Positions 29,626-37,342 are shown, counted from the stretch's first letter. The stretch: 64,000 nucleotides of DNA from Pseudomonas sp. PD9R (GCF_019200975.1 NZ_JAHTMR010000005.1:197501-261500); one strand, 5' to 3'. Notes: generated by a model from the letters alone, not told the origin. Translations and numbers: made by a program.

Positions 29626-29886
29626 ATGCACAGCCAACGCTCCAACAGCTTCGACATCCGCACATTTTGCGATCCGGCGACCACCCTCATCCGAATGCAG
29701 GAGCTTGAGGCCCTCACGGGCTACAAGCGGCCCACCGTTTACAAGCGCCTGAAAGACGACCCCACCTTCCCAAAACCGGTTCCATTGAGTGACAGCAGGC
29801 ATCGCGGCGCTCCGGTCGCCTGGGTTTTGGCCGAAGTTCAGCAGTGGGTGCTTCAGCGCATCGCCCTTCGTGGGGAGGCGGCATAA
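29626..29886 (+). CDS. AlpA-like phage regulator/excisionase
   Basis: This 86-residue protein has a MerR-like helix-turn-helix (MQELEALTGYKRPTVYKRLK, about 24-43) followed by DPTFPKPV, which is the AlpA signature. AlpA of the CP4-57 element activates excision, and AlpA genes are a hallmark of P4-like elements and Gram-negative satellites. The ATG at 29626 fits the family length; the longer frame upstream covers the attachment region and is not coding. It begins the rightward operon at the left end. Confidence 0.85.
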   Translation: MHSQRSNSFDIRTFCDPATTLIRMQELEALTGYKRPTVYKRLKDDPTFPKPVPLSDSRHRGAPVAWVLAEVQQWVLQRIALRGEAA

Positions 29887-29887
29887 A

Positions 29888-30196
29888 ATGACCACAAAAA
29901 AAATGGCCGACCAACAGGCCAGCCACAACAACTCTAGTATCAATGATAACAGTCGCAATGCACAGAATACACGACTCGTTTCGCGTCTTCGTGCTGGATC
30001 TGCGGACACCTTCATGATCATGCGAGAGCTGAATATCTGTCGCCCGGGCGCCCGTATATGCGATCTACGCAGTGTGGGCTATGTCATCTATACGCAGCTC
30101 ATAACGCTTGAGGACGAGTGGGGGCGCAAGCACCCCAGAGTTGCGTTCTACACGTTGCTGGCTGAGCCTCAAGAGTCATTCGCTCGACAAGCTTAG
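29888..30196 (+). CDS. Small helix-turn-helix phage protein
   Basis: This 102-residue protein has a low-complexity polar N-terminus (many Asn, Gln, Ser) and a C-terminal winged-helix-like domain: RLRAGSADTFMIMRELNI...ICDLRSVGYVI (about 45-85), resembling the HTH_39 family found in prophage regions. It starts one base after the AlpA stop, so it is co-translated. A role in control or DNA replication of the element is likely, but no more can be read. Confidence 0.68.
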   Translation: MTTKKMADQQASHNNSSINDNSRNAQNTRLVSRLRAGSADTFMIMRELNICRPGARICDLRSVGYVIYTQLITLEDEWGRKHPRVAFYTLLAEPQESFARQA

Positions 30197-30268
30197 CGTG
30201 GTGACACATTGTTAATTTTGTGGCACAAGCGTAGAGTTTGTGCCACAACGTAACACAAGGTTGCAGCC

Positions 30269-30436
30269 ATGAAGCAACATGTAACGATGCGTCTTCCTAC
30301 GGATTTATTGGACCGTATTGAGGCGTTCTCAAAGGCCTTGTCACAAAAAACTGGGCTCGACGTAAAAAGGTCGGATGTCGTCCGGCTGCTGCTCACAGCA
30401 GGCCTCGATCAAAAGGAAAAGGATTTAGCCAAATGA
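30269..30436 (+). CDS. Ribbon-helix-helix protein (55 residues)
   Basis: This is a short gene that is easy to miss. The product begins MKQHVTMRLPTDLLDRIEAF, a typical Arc/MetJ-type beta strand followed by helix, and continues with SDVVRLLLTAGL as the second helix. Its stop overlaps the next start in ATGA. Such proteins are usually repressors of their own operon or partition accessories. A second protein of the same kind is encoded on the other strand at 33270. Confidence 0.78.
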   Translation: MKQHVTMRLPTDLLDRIEAFSKALSQKTGLDVKRSDVVRLLLTAGLDQKEKDLAK

Positions 30437-31413
30437 GCCATGGCAACTTTTTTGCGATAGGGGCGGATGAGTTTGCGGCCGCCTGTGATTTAGGAATAAA
30501 GCCGGCAGTCTCCCTGCTTGTCATGGCTCGAGGTACGGGGAAGGACAACTCCACTACCTCATGGAGCGCCCAGGCTATTTTTGAGAAAGCCGGCATAGCA
30601 TGGCGGCGCGCAAAGGAGGCGATTGAGGCTCTCGTAGCGGCCGACATTGTCAAAGTGCTCAAGACTGGGAAAAAGCCGCGCTACAAAATCAGTAAGCCCA
30701 AGGACGATGCTAAGCTCATCTGGCTCCCGAACGAACTGATCGACGGCGCCGGAGGTGAGGTCCCGCCAGTGACCAAGCTCCGTGAAACCGGAGAACTGGT
30801 TCTGCTTCAGAAGTTTGTCGAGCTATATGCCGAACACGACATCGACAACGACGGTGGCCTGCCAAGAAGCTTGGTTTGGCAGACGTATTCCCGCGAGACT
30901 ATTTGCCCGATAGGCCCATTCATCCTTTATGGCTTTGAGTCGGAAGAGATGAGAGCGAGACCTTCCGGTCCGTTTGCCGAGTTCAGCGGGGTTAAGGATG
31001 CCGCAGGTAATGAAGGCGCTTGGGTTGTTCTTTCGCCTCTGGCGAGCATGGGGCTTCTTCAGAAGGTCAGTTACATAGCTGAATCTGATGAGTGCGACTC
31101 TGAGTTCATATACCCGGTTAACGATGAGACAAACCAGGCTATCGGAGTCATTCACAGCTGGCTCGAAGAAAACGGTGGTGATGGATTTGCGCGACAGATT
31201 GGCGTCTATGGCGCGATAGGGCTTGCCCCGAAACATATTGGGAAAGCTGCCATGGTCGGCTTATATCGCATGACCTATAGGCCAAAAACCGGCAAGACAT
31301 CACGCTGGTGGGCGCTTGAGCGGGATCAGACCGAGGCGATGGTGGCGAATGTTGAGGCGATCTGTAGGCCAAAAGGCGTTGTTGTTGATATCAAGGCTTA
31401 TAAAGGCTTTTAA
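30433..31413 (+). CDS. Winged-helix protein, possibly for element replication
   Basis: The 326-residue product is not a family I can name. The N-terminal 90 residues read like a winged helix (SAQAIFEKAGIAWRRAKEAI, then LVAADIVKVLKTGKKPRYKI). The rest contains no clear catalytic motif. It is translationally coupled to the ribbon-helix-helix gene, and a set of spaced GATATCAAG repeats runs from its last codons into the gap beyond. That arrangement recalls an initiator next to its iterons, but a transcription regulator is equally possible. Confidence 0.62.
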   Translation: MSHGNFFAIGADEFAAACDLGIKPAVSLLVMARGTGKDNSTTSWSAQAIFEKAGIAWRRAKEAIEALVAADIVKVLKTGKKPRYKISKPKDDAKLIWLPNELIDGAGGEVPPVTKLRETGELVLLQKFVELYAEHDIDNDGGLPRSLVWQTYSRETICPIGPFILYGFESEEMRARPSGPFAEFSGVKDAAGNEGAWVVLSPLASMGLLQKVSYIAESDECDSEFIYPVNDETNQAIGVIHSWLEENGGDGFARQIGVYGAIGLAPKHIGKAAMVGLYRMTYRPKTGKTSRWWALERDQTEAMVANVEAICRPKGVVVDIKAYKGF

Positions 31414-31467
31414 AGGGATCTCAAGGTTGGTCAAGTAGCCTAAGTGTTGATATCAAGGGATATCAAG
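31385..31467. repeat. Iteron-like GATATCAAG repeats
   Basis: GATATCAAG occurs at 31387, 31449 and 31459, and GATCTCAAG at 31417. Two copies sit in the palindrome TTGATATCAA. Spacings are about 30, 32 and 10 bases, close to whole helical turns. Confidence 0.55.
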
Positions 31468-31515
31468 TGGAGTAAGTACAGTCACGACGCGCAGCGGAAT
31501 CCGAGGTATCAACGA

Positions 31516-31656
31516 ATGAGCTCATTGATCATCATGTGGAAGGCGATGAAGAATCGGGAAGAGCAAAAGCGCGTAATCAGTGAGCGCAAGCCGGACGCCC
31601 GAGTACTGTCAGGAGGATGTGTGTTGATTCAATTCCCGAAAATCAAAAACGAGTAA
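31516..31656 (+). CDS. Possible 46-residue basic peptide
   Basis: An ATG at 31516 has GAGG nine bases upstream, and the frame encodes a lysine/arginine-rich peptide ending FPKIKNE. There is no family match that I know. It might be real because it lies in line with the rightward operon, or it may be chance. The rest of the 31414-31911 gap holds repeats and a terminator. Confidence 0.3.
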   Translation: MSSLIIMWKAMKNREEQKRVISERKPDARVLSGGCVLIQFPKIKNE

Positions 31657-31827
31657 CCAGTACAGCGTGCAGGCGTCAACACCCACGATGCAGTCCGACT
31701 CGGATCATATGGTCCGACTCACTTGCTCGGTACCGCGCCCGAACTATCCCGAGCGCCCAAAGAGCAGGACTTGTTCTACCCGGGCGGCACAACTGGCGAG
31801 TGAGACCGAAACGTCTCAGTGAGACGA

Positions 31828-31859
31828 AAAGGGCGCAGTCCTCGCGGAGAGCGCCCTTT
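31828..31859. terminator. Terminator at the end of the rightward operon
   Basis: AAAGGGCGC and GCGCCCTTT form a perfect 9-bp stem around a 14-base loop; only a short T-run follows. It lies between converging operons. Confidence 0.7.
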
Positions 31860-31866
31860 AAACCCA

Positions 31867-31889
31867 GTGATAACCCAGCCGGTTATCAC
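31867..31889. repeat. Perfect inverted repeat GTGATAACC...GGTTATCAC
   Basis: Two 9-bp arms around CAGCC. It lies directly after the terminator and before the 3' end of the leftward operon, so it may be a second terminator stem or an operator. Confidence 0.55.
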
Positions 31890-31911
31890 AATGTTTTCGC
31901 TGCTTGCCGGC

Positions 31912-32181
31912 TTACACCTTTACCTCTATCCGGCAATCGCCGCCCGGATCGTCCGAACCGAATAGTGCCTGATTCAGCGCCTTCCGGCTCTCGCACCATA
32001 GGTCGTGGTCGTGTGAGCTGCCTACGTCCTTTCCTTTCGCCCAGTCGGGTAACTCGTTCCGTCGCCGCAATTCGTTCATATGCGTCCACCAGCGGGTAGC
32101 GTGGCGTTGCTCCGCGGTGATCAGTTCAGCCAGCACGGCGCGCTGGGTTTCCGAAAGAATGAGAGTGTCGACAGTGCTCAT
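31912..32181 (-). CDS. Unknown 89-residue protein, last gene of leftward operon
   Basis: Not recognised. The product is charged and helical (RAVLAELITAEQRHATRWW, then RRRNELPDWAKGK), with no membrane segment. AGAGGT lies before the start, and its ATG overlaps the stop of the upstream gene (ATGA). It is the last of four such coupled genes. Confidence 0.6.
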   Translation of the reverse strand: MSTVDTLILSETQRAVLAELITAEQRHATRWWTHMNELRRRNELPDWAKGKDVGSSHDHDLWCESRKALNQALFGSDDPGGDCRIEVKV

Positions 32182-32696
32182 TTTGCACCTCTCGACTCAA
32201 TGGCAGCCATCAGCGCCGCATCCGTTCTGGTGAGGTGCTCATTTGCCTGTTGGACAAACGACTGCTCAGGAATGGCGTCAAGGTTCGACCCAAGCCGGTC
32301 CACCGCCGTTTCAATCCAGTTCGAAAGCTCGCTCAAAAAGCCCGTGCGCTGCCCCTTTAACGCGTATTCCTCGTCTTCCGTAGTCGGTTGTTTTGCAGCC
32401 AGAGAAGCGAGCATTGAAGAGAGCAGCGTTGACGATAGGGCGACAGGATTGCCGCGTTCGGTCCTGACATATTTCAAATACATCCGAGCAATTGACTCTC
32501 CAACCGCGATCCCGCCGAAGAATCCACCCGACATCGGGACATCCCAGCAGGAGGCGTACTTGCTGTGATCCTTGCCTACAAATGGAAGCCTATCCCACGC
32601 CAGTTTTCCTTCTGGCTTCGACCGCAGGCCAATCTGCTTACCCTTTGCCAGTGAGCGTTTTGACTTGGGGATGGCTTTGAGAGATGGCTTGCTCAT
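32178..32696 (-). CDS. Unknown 172-residue protein in leftward operon
   Basis: Not recognised. The N-terminal 35 residues are strongly basic (KPSLKAIPKSKRSLAKGKQ), followed by a glycine-rich stretch SGGFFGGIAVGESIARMYLK and a helical C-terminus. The basic tail suggests nucleic-acid binding, which is inference only. GGGAGGT precedes the start, and it overlaps both neighbours by four bases. Confidence 0.62.
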   Translation of the reverse strand: MSKPSLKAIPKSKRSLAKGKQIGLRSKPEGKLAWDRLPFVGKDHSKYASCWDVPMSGGFFGGIAVGESIARMYLKYVRTERGNPVALSSTLLSSMLASLAAKQPTTEDEEYALKGQRTGFLSELSNWIETAVDRLGSNLDAIPEQSFVQQANEHLTRTDAALMAAIESRGAK

Positions 32697-32989
32697 TGGG
32701 CACCTCCCGCGCGCAGCGCTTCACGGCGCAGGTTCTTCGCGATGTAGGCATGGGCTTGCTCCGGGAAGCCATCTAGCTCGTCATCCAGGCAGTCAGTCCA
32801 CTGAGCCACCGTTGAGGACCAGTGCTCATTCCTGGCCAGCCCCAATTGAGCGATGTCATTGGCAAGGATGCCGGCCGGATAATTTTTTGCGAGCAGGGTA
32901 AACAGAGCGTTCATTTCGCTGAATGCGCCCTGTAGTTCGTACAGGTCATCGAGAGACGCGTAAGCGATGTCAAACAGAGTGCGGCTCAT
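32693..32989 (-). CDS. Unknown 98-residue protein in leftward operon
   Basis: Not recognised. The product is a small acidic helical protein (SLDDLYELQGAFSEMNALFT and so on). I start at MSRTLFDIAYAS because this ATG overlaps the previous stop in ATGA; the longer frame has no support. It may act with the other operon members; nothing in it shows an enzyme. Confidence 0.6.
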   Translation of the reverse strand: MSRTLFDIAYASLDDLYELQGAFSEMNALFTLLAKNYPAGILANDIAQLGLARNEHWSSTVAQWTDCLDDELDGFPEQAHAYIAKNLRREALRAGGAQ

Positions 32990-33171
32990 TGCACACCCCC
33001 GGCACTGATTCCGTTGAAAGGGGTGGAGCAAGGAACAACTTTCACGCTGATTGCGCCCAGCATTTTCAGCGAGGCCAGGTCGTTCAATTTGATGTTGGAG
33101 GGCAGCACCATGGTGCCGATGATTTCCCCACGCGCATCGAGGATTTGGATGGTATTCTGTTTAAATTGCAT
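32986..33171 (-). CDS. Unknown 61-residue protein, first gene of leftward operon
   Basis: Not recognised. The product reads as a small beta-rich protein (QNTIQILDARGEIIGTMVLP). The start at 33171 has AGAGGT ten bases before it. The stop overlaps the next start in ATGA. It opens a four-gene unit in which every junction is a four-base overlap. Confidence 0.58.
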   Translation of the reverse strand: MQFKQNTIQILDARGEIIGTMVLPSNIKLNDLASLKMLGAISVKVVPCSTPFNGISAGGVQ

Positions 33172-33269
33172 GACGTTTACCTCTAGTTTCCGTCGTGTGA
33201 TCGCCTTCCCGGTGTTAGCGCACCGGGTTGGCACCTCTTCTGAGTAGCGGGAAATATTTCCCTGTACCG

Positions 33270-33440
33270 TTACTTCTTCCGCTTTTCCTTCGACTCTAGG
33301 CCTGCAATCACAAGCGCCTTGAGTGCTGCTGTCCTAGTCACCTCCACACCTGTCTCCGCCTCCACGCTCTTGGCGTAGGCATCGACGCGGGCGGTTATGT
33401 CTGCCGGCAACCTGAGTGTGACTGTGGGTGTGTTTGCCAT
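33270..33440 (-). CDS. Ribbon-helix-helix protein (56 residues)
   Basis: The product starts MANTPTVTLRLPADITARVD, an Arc-type strand and helix, with a second helix TAALKALVIAGLESKEK. A very strong ribosome-binding site (AAGGAGGGG) precedes the start at 33440. It is similar in plan to the protein encoded at 30269. It lies 99 bases upstream of the four-gene operon on the same strand and could repress it. Confidence 0.75.
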   Translation of the reverse strand: MANTPTVTLRLPADITARVDAYAKSVEAETGVEVTRTAALKALVIAGLESKEKRKK

Positions 33441-33593
33441 CTGTTCCCCTCCTTCGTTTCGATGAATCAAATGTAAGACAGTGTCTTACATATAGCAAGG
33501 GAGAGGTACAAAATAATTGCAGGTGTCACGGCAACCCATCACGCACCGGGCACGAAGCGTGGGCTCCAACTCCCTCAAATTGAGGAAGCTCCT

Positions 33594-33794
33594 TCACAGG
33601 CACAACTGGCGATAGATCACCTGGGCGTCAGTGCCACGTCGCAGCTCGCGGAGTGCGTCATTGGTCAACTGGTCAAGGGCCTGCTCCTCGAAGTCAGCGG
33701 CGAGCTTTGTAGCCTTGCGCACGATCAGCAGCGCCAGCTCTGGCGGCACCACCACTTTCGCTTCATCCAGGTACGGGCAATCGATAACGGACAT
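33594..33794 (-). CDS. Unknown 66-residue protein
   Basis: Not recognised. The product starts MSVIDCPYLDEAKVVVPPEL and is mostly helical afterwards, with no cysteine pairs or membrane segment. GGAG lies nine bases before the start. It diverges from the DUF2280 gene over about 190 bases, which must hold both promoters. Confidence 0.55.
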   Translation of the reverse strand: MSVIDCPYLDEAKVVVPPELALLIVRKATKLAADFEEQALDQLTNDALRELRRGTDAQVIYRQLCL

Positions 33795-33985
33795 AGGCAC
33801 TCCGGGAGATGTACTCAGGTTTGAGTGTATCTGCGAAGTGCAGGTAAAACCCCTGCTAAGGCACGATAATGCAGTGAAATATCTCGACTCAGTGAGCCTT
33901 CGCGCCACTTATTCGATTGCCTTTGCCCAGTTTCCGCGCAACCATGAGGGCACATTCTTGACAGACCCTAGACAGATCCAAGCCC

Positions 33986-34435
33986 ATGGCCGCGCTCAAC
34001 AACGAAATCAAAGCCTTTATCGTCCAGGCCCTTGCCTGCTTCGATTCCCCCACCCAGGTCGCAACCGCGGTGAAACAGAGCTTTGGCGTTGTGGTATCGC
34101 GCCAGCAGGTCGAAGCACACGACCCGACCAAGCGTTGCAGCAAAGGCTTGGCCAAGCGCTGGGTGACGATGTTCGAGGACACTCGGGCAGGATTCCGCGA
34201 GGCGATGATTGAGATCCCCGTTGCTAACCGATCCTATCGCCTGCGCGCACTCGGGCGAATGGTTGAGGAGGCCGAGGAGCGCGGCAATTTGGCGCTGGCC
34301 GCTCAATTGATCGAGCAGGCAGCCAAGGAGTCTGGCGATATGTACGTCAAGCGCCCGCCACAACTCAACTCCATCACGCCGGCTGCCAGGGTCGCGGTGG
34401 AGTTCGTTCACGCTCGCGACTACACACTCAGGTAA
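33986..34435 (+). CDS. DUF2280 phage protein, terminase small-subunit-like context
   Basis: The 149-residue product fits DUF2280: KAFIVQALACFDSPTQVATA followed by VVSRQQVEAHDPTKR. In many Pseudomonas prophages a DUF2280 gene lies just before the large terminase gene and is presumed to be a DNA-recognising small subunit. The N-terminal half looks like a helix-turn-helix. No large terminase follows here, which is the main oddity and suggests either loss or use of another phage's motor. Confidence 0.78.
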   Translation: MAALNNEIKAFIVQALACFDSPTQVATAVKQSFGVVVSRQQVEAHDPTKRCSKGLAKRWVTMFEDTRAGFREAMIEIPVANRSYRLRALGRMVEEAEERGNLALAAQLIEQAAKESGDMYVKRPPQLNSITPAARVAVEFVHARDYTLR

Positions 34436-34470
34436 CGCTCCTAACGTTACCCAACCGTTATCTAACGTTA
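34433..34470. repeat. TAACGTTA palindromes, 21 bases apart
   Basis: TAACGTTA occurs at 34442 and 34463, with further half-sites TAACG at 34433 (over the DUF2280 stop) and CGTTA at 34456. The 21-base spacing places the copies on one face of the helix, as in cooperative operators. Confidence 0.5.
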
Positions 34471-34888
34471 GACAACACCTGACAGCAGGCCGGAACAGGC
34501 AATTCAACTCCCGCCATTGGTGGAAGTTAAAAATCATCTGCAGCAGCTCGTCGAGCAGTACCAAGTCTACAAGCGGGACAGCTTCGTAGTCGTCGCGCAA
34601 CTTCCCCCATTGGGGAGACTTCCCCATCGACGTCCCCCCCCCCAGGCAACTCCCCACCTGCGATTTGCGAACTCAGCTGAAAACCCAGCCCTGTATCACT
34701 TTGCCTGCCAACGACTTACTGCAACAAAACCATCTTCGATTGAAGCCTCTAGGCCTAGTCTTTTTCGTCTATATCAATCTATATCTGTGTATCACATAAA
34801 GTGCACCCAAAAAGCGCTGTACGAATACACAAATAAGCGCAAATCTACTCCTCGAAAAGCCAATTTCATCGCTTGAGAGGGCGCATCA
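34471..34888. other. Gap with no confident gene; C10 tract
   Basis: An open frame from a TTG at 34517 runs to 34876, but its second half is low-quality and its middle contains a run of ten C (34634-34643). It may be a broken gene or chance. The last 130 bases are AT-rich, with a TCTATATC direct repeat near 34773, and may hold a promoter for the rightward genes. Confidence 0.5.
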
Positions 34889-35083
34889 ATGTCTTTTTCC
34901 GCAACAGCACAACCACCAAAGGGGCGCGGCCCGAGCCGCAGCCTCACAAAGGCCGAGCTGAAACTCGCCTGGGATCGAATCCGGTCAGCCGCCGCCAGTG
35001 GCGACCTGCAGGCCAGCGCATTGCTGATCGCCTTGGCCGAGCAACGTCCCCTCATGACCACCGCCACAATCCTTGCCGCATAG
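34889..35083 (+). CDS. Unknown 64-residue protein
   Basis: Not recognised. The product has a polar N-terminus (KGRGPSRSLTKAELKLAWDR) and an alanine-rich helical end. AGAGGG lies before the ATG. The stop touches the GTG of the next gene, so the two are coupled. It begins a rightward operon of small element genes. Confidence 0.58.
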   Translation: MSFSATAQPPKGRGPSRSLTKAELKLAWDRIRSAAASGDLQASALLIALAEQRPLMTTATILAA

Positions 35084-35284
35084 GTGACCAACTTGGCTAC
35101 AGCTATCGATGACATGAAATACGCCCTGGACCTGCTCCAAAAAGTGGACGCGACCCTGGACCAATACAGCGGCGACCCGCAACTGAAGTCTGTCCGCCGT
35201 GAAGTGGCCACCGTCGCCGGCGCAGTCAAGAAGCGCATCAGCACCGAAAAAGGCGAAGAGGTTTACGGATGCTCAATCCAATGA
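35084..35284 (+). CDS. Unknown 66-residue helical protein
   Basis: Not recognised. The product is a single charged helical chain (YALDLLQKVDATLDQYSG and onward). I take the GTG at 35084 because it directly follows the previous stop; an ATG ten codons on (MKYALDLL) is an alternative. It overlaps the next gene by 16 bases. Confidence 0.5.
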   Translation: MTNLATAIDDMKYALDLLQKVDATLDQYSGDPQLKSVRREVATVAGAVKKRISTEKGEEVYGCSIQ

Positions 35285-35457
35285 AGGAGGAAAAGCGCGA
35301 AGTAGTCCGCCAGCGCGCCGCCCGGGCCGGGATTCAAATCGATCATCTGCCCACTGGCGGCTATCGCATCCACGGCCGCAACAGGTTCATCGACTTTCTG
35401 GTCAATGATTTGGCCGACGTTCACCTTGAAGACCTGGCGCCGCGGCGCTGGGCCTGA
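35269..35457 (+). CDS. Unknown 62-residue protein
   Basis: Not recognised. The product starts with a basic helix (KEEKREVVRQRAARAGIQI) and continues with a beta-like stretch (GGYRIHGRNRFIDFLVND). It resembles the small DNA-binding or accessory proteins common in pseudomonad prophages, without a specific match. GAAGAGG precedes the ATG at 35269; the ATG at 35281 is also possible. Confidence 0.55.
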   Translation: MLNPMKEEKREVVRQRAARAGIQIDHLPTGGYRIHGRNRFIDFLVNDLADVHLEDLAPRRWA

Positions 35458-35478
35458 CCCCATCAGGAGAATTCTGTA

Positions 35479-36306
35479 ATGGCAATTAAGCAACTTCGAG
35501 CAAATATTGGCGGCCGTGAGCGCATCATTGGGCTCTGGCCAACCCGCGAGGACGGGCCATTCAAGGATCTGTTCTCGATCGCCCGCGAAGCTCGTAACCA
35601 CGTCGAAGGCTTGAGCATCGCGACAGATAACATCCGCAACGATGCCCGCCTTTCAGATCAAGCGAAAAAGCAGGACACCTATGCCACCGCCAAGGATCGT
35701 CTGTACTTCCTTGGGCAACTGCAGCGCAATTTCGAAGTGTTCAAGGGGCACGTAGACGAACGCGCCAGCAAGATGACGGCGGTTAAGTCCTATCGCGACA
35801 GTGACCCGGCCGCGGTACACATCGACATTGCGCTGGCAGCCCAGCTTCGCGCGATGGGCCCAGCCGAACGAAACGCCACGCTGCTAATGGGCACTGAAAA
35901 AGCATTCGTCGACGCGGCGCTGCGCCTGCCCAGGGAGCTCACCGGCATCAGCGGCGAGTGGTATGCGCGTATCGTCAAAGAGGCGGTGGCGCGTTCCAAT
36001 CCTCGCGAGGCCGATGAGCTCGAGGATCTCTACCAAGCTGTCGGCGCTGCGCAGGAAACACTTCAGCACGCCTTCGAGATCATCGGTAAGGAGGCAGGCA
36101 TTACCCTTGATGAGCGAGTTGAGCTCGCCGGGGAAGGCGCCAAGGAACTTGTGAAGGGGCCGGCTGAATCGACTATTGAGCGCATTCAGGATCGTTTGGC
36201 GCGCGCTCAAGAGGAGGCGGACGGGGAAGACGACAAGCGCAAGGCGGAAATCCTCGGCAGCCTGGCGAACACTCCGGACGGCGATCGACTGGCGGCAGGG
36301 GCATAA
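35479..36306 (+). CDS. Unknown 275-residue helical phage protein
   Basis: Not recognised. The chain is almost wholly helical and charged, with no cysteine and no membrane segment; the stretch AESTIERIQDRLARAQEEAD near residue 230 may form a coiled coil. A ribosome-binding site (AGGAGA) precedes the ATG. It stands between small unknown genes and the DUF5681 gene in a tight rightward operon, as in phage packaging or early regions. A structural or scaffold role cannot be excluded. Confidence 0.6.
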   Translation: MAIKQLRANIGGRERIIGLWPTREDGPFKDLFSIAREARNHVEGLSIATDNIRNDARLSDQAKKQDTYATAKDRLYFLGQLQRNFEVFKGHVDERASKMTAVKSYRDSDPAAVHIDIALAAQLRAMGPAERNATLLMGTEKAFVDAALRLPRELTGISGEWYARIVKEAVARSNPREADELEDLYQAVGAAQETLQHAFEIIGKEAGITLDERVELAGEGAKELVKGPAESTIERIQDRLARAQEEADGEDDKRKAEILGSLANTPDGDRLAAGA

Positions 36307-36309
36307 CCA

Positions 36310-36753
36310 TTGAAAGAGCCAGCCCTGCCAAAGGTGGTACCGGGACGCGCAGCAGGTGGCAAGTTTGCCCCTGGGTACTCGGGCAACCCTGGCGGTCGCT
36401 CCGGCCAAACCCAGGCCATTCGCGCGCAGCTGGCGGCCGGTGCTGATGCTGTCACACGAAAGGTTCTGGCGGCGGCCAAGAAGGGTGATATGCAGGCCTG
36501 CCGCCTTATCCTTGAGCGCCTGGTGCCGCCGCTCAAGCCCACCTCCGAACCCGTGCAATTCGAACTAGACGACACCGACCTTCCCAGCGCCGCCCAGTCA
36601 ATCATGCGTGCGATCGCCGGCGGGCACCTCGCTCCCGACCAGGGCAAATCTCTCATTGAGGGCTTGGGCGCAGTTGCCCGCGTAATCGAGGTGGCGGAGT
36701 TGCAGAAAGGTATCGAAGAGCTCCGTCAGCAGGTGGAGGCAATGACGCGATGA
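36310..36753 (+). CDS. DUF5681-type phage protein
   Basis: The 147-residue product carries GGKFAPGYSGNPGGR (residues about 16-30), the signature of DUF5681, a family found in prophages near packaging genes. The remainder is helical. The start is a TTG, four bases after the previous stop, which is unusual. The stop overlaps the next gene in ATGA. Its exact task is unknown; together with DUF2280 it suggests that a DNA-packaging initiation module has been kept. Confidence 0.72.
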   Translation: MKEPALPKVVPGRAAGGKFAPGYSGNPGGRSGQTQAIRAQLAAGADAVTRKVLAAAKKGDMQACRLILERLVPPLKPTSEPVQFELDDTDLPSAAQSIMRAIAGGHLAPDQGKSLIEGLGAVARVIEVAELQKGIEELRQQVEAMTR

Positions 36754-36977
36754 GCAAGCGCGAACAACTCCGCAGGATTCGCAAGAACCTTGACGAACGT
36801 CAAGGTAACCCAATCGAAAGGGCTATCGAGGAAGTAATGGATTGGTGCGAAGCCATGGCTTTTGAGCCGAAAGCGCACATGACATGGGATGAGCTTGAGG
36901 CAGCGGAGGCGGAGACTATCGAGCTTTTAGCGCTGCTTGAAGGCTTCAAATCACCGCAAGCTAAGCCCGGGAAGTAG
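36750..36977 (+). CDS. Unknown 75-residue protein
   Basis: Not recognised. The product is acidic and helical (SKREQLRRIRKNLDERQ, then MTWDELEAAEAETIELLALL). It is coupled to the DUF5681 gene by a four-base overlap. Nothing shows a catalytic role. Confidence 0.58.
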   Translation: MSKREQLRRIRKNLDERQGNPIERAIEEVMDWCEAMAFEPKAHMTWDELEAAEAETIELLALLEGFKSPQAKPGK

Positions 36978-36994
36978 GGCATGGAGACCACAAA

Positions 36995-37342
36995 GTGACC
37001 TATCAAGAACGCTTCGCCGAGGCGTGCAAGACAACTCAGTTTCAATCACATCACATGGCCCAGGGACCTGATTCCGGATACTTGGTGTGGGATGTCCGGC
37101 ACGTCCGCGACGGAGAGAAGGTGAGCATCGACGGTCCTTTCCTCACCGAGGAAGAAGCGCGGGTATCGGCCGACCTGCTCCGCGGTACGTTCCGCGGCGC
37201 TAGGGCCTACCAAGGAATCTATGACCGGATATGGAACTACGACCCCAAGCGTGAACAACTGCAGCTCGATCAGGCGCTGATGTCGCGAGACCTTCTGGCT
37301 ATCCGCCTGGGCGTGACAGTTCCCACACCCAGCCACACGTAA
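36995..37342 (+). CDS. Unknown 115-residue protein
   Basis: Not recognised. The product has a mixed alpha/beta character (SGYLVWDVRHVRDGEKVSI). The start is a GTG with GGAG nine bases upstream; no better ATG exists. It lies between the DUF5681 operon and the tail gene. The neighbouring genes suggest a phage origin. Confidence 0.57.
   Translation: MTYQERFAEACKTTQFQSHHMAQGPDSGYLVWDVRHVRDGEKVSIDGPFLTEEEARVSADLLRGTFRGARAYQGIYDRIWNYDPKREQLQLDQALMSRDLLAIRLGVTVPTPSHT

Noticed and set aside
34517..34876. 119-codon open frame between DUF2280 and the next operon
   Set aside because: TTG start, a C10 tract in the middle and poor second half; kept only as a possible broken gene.
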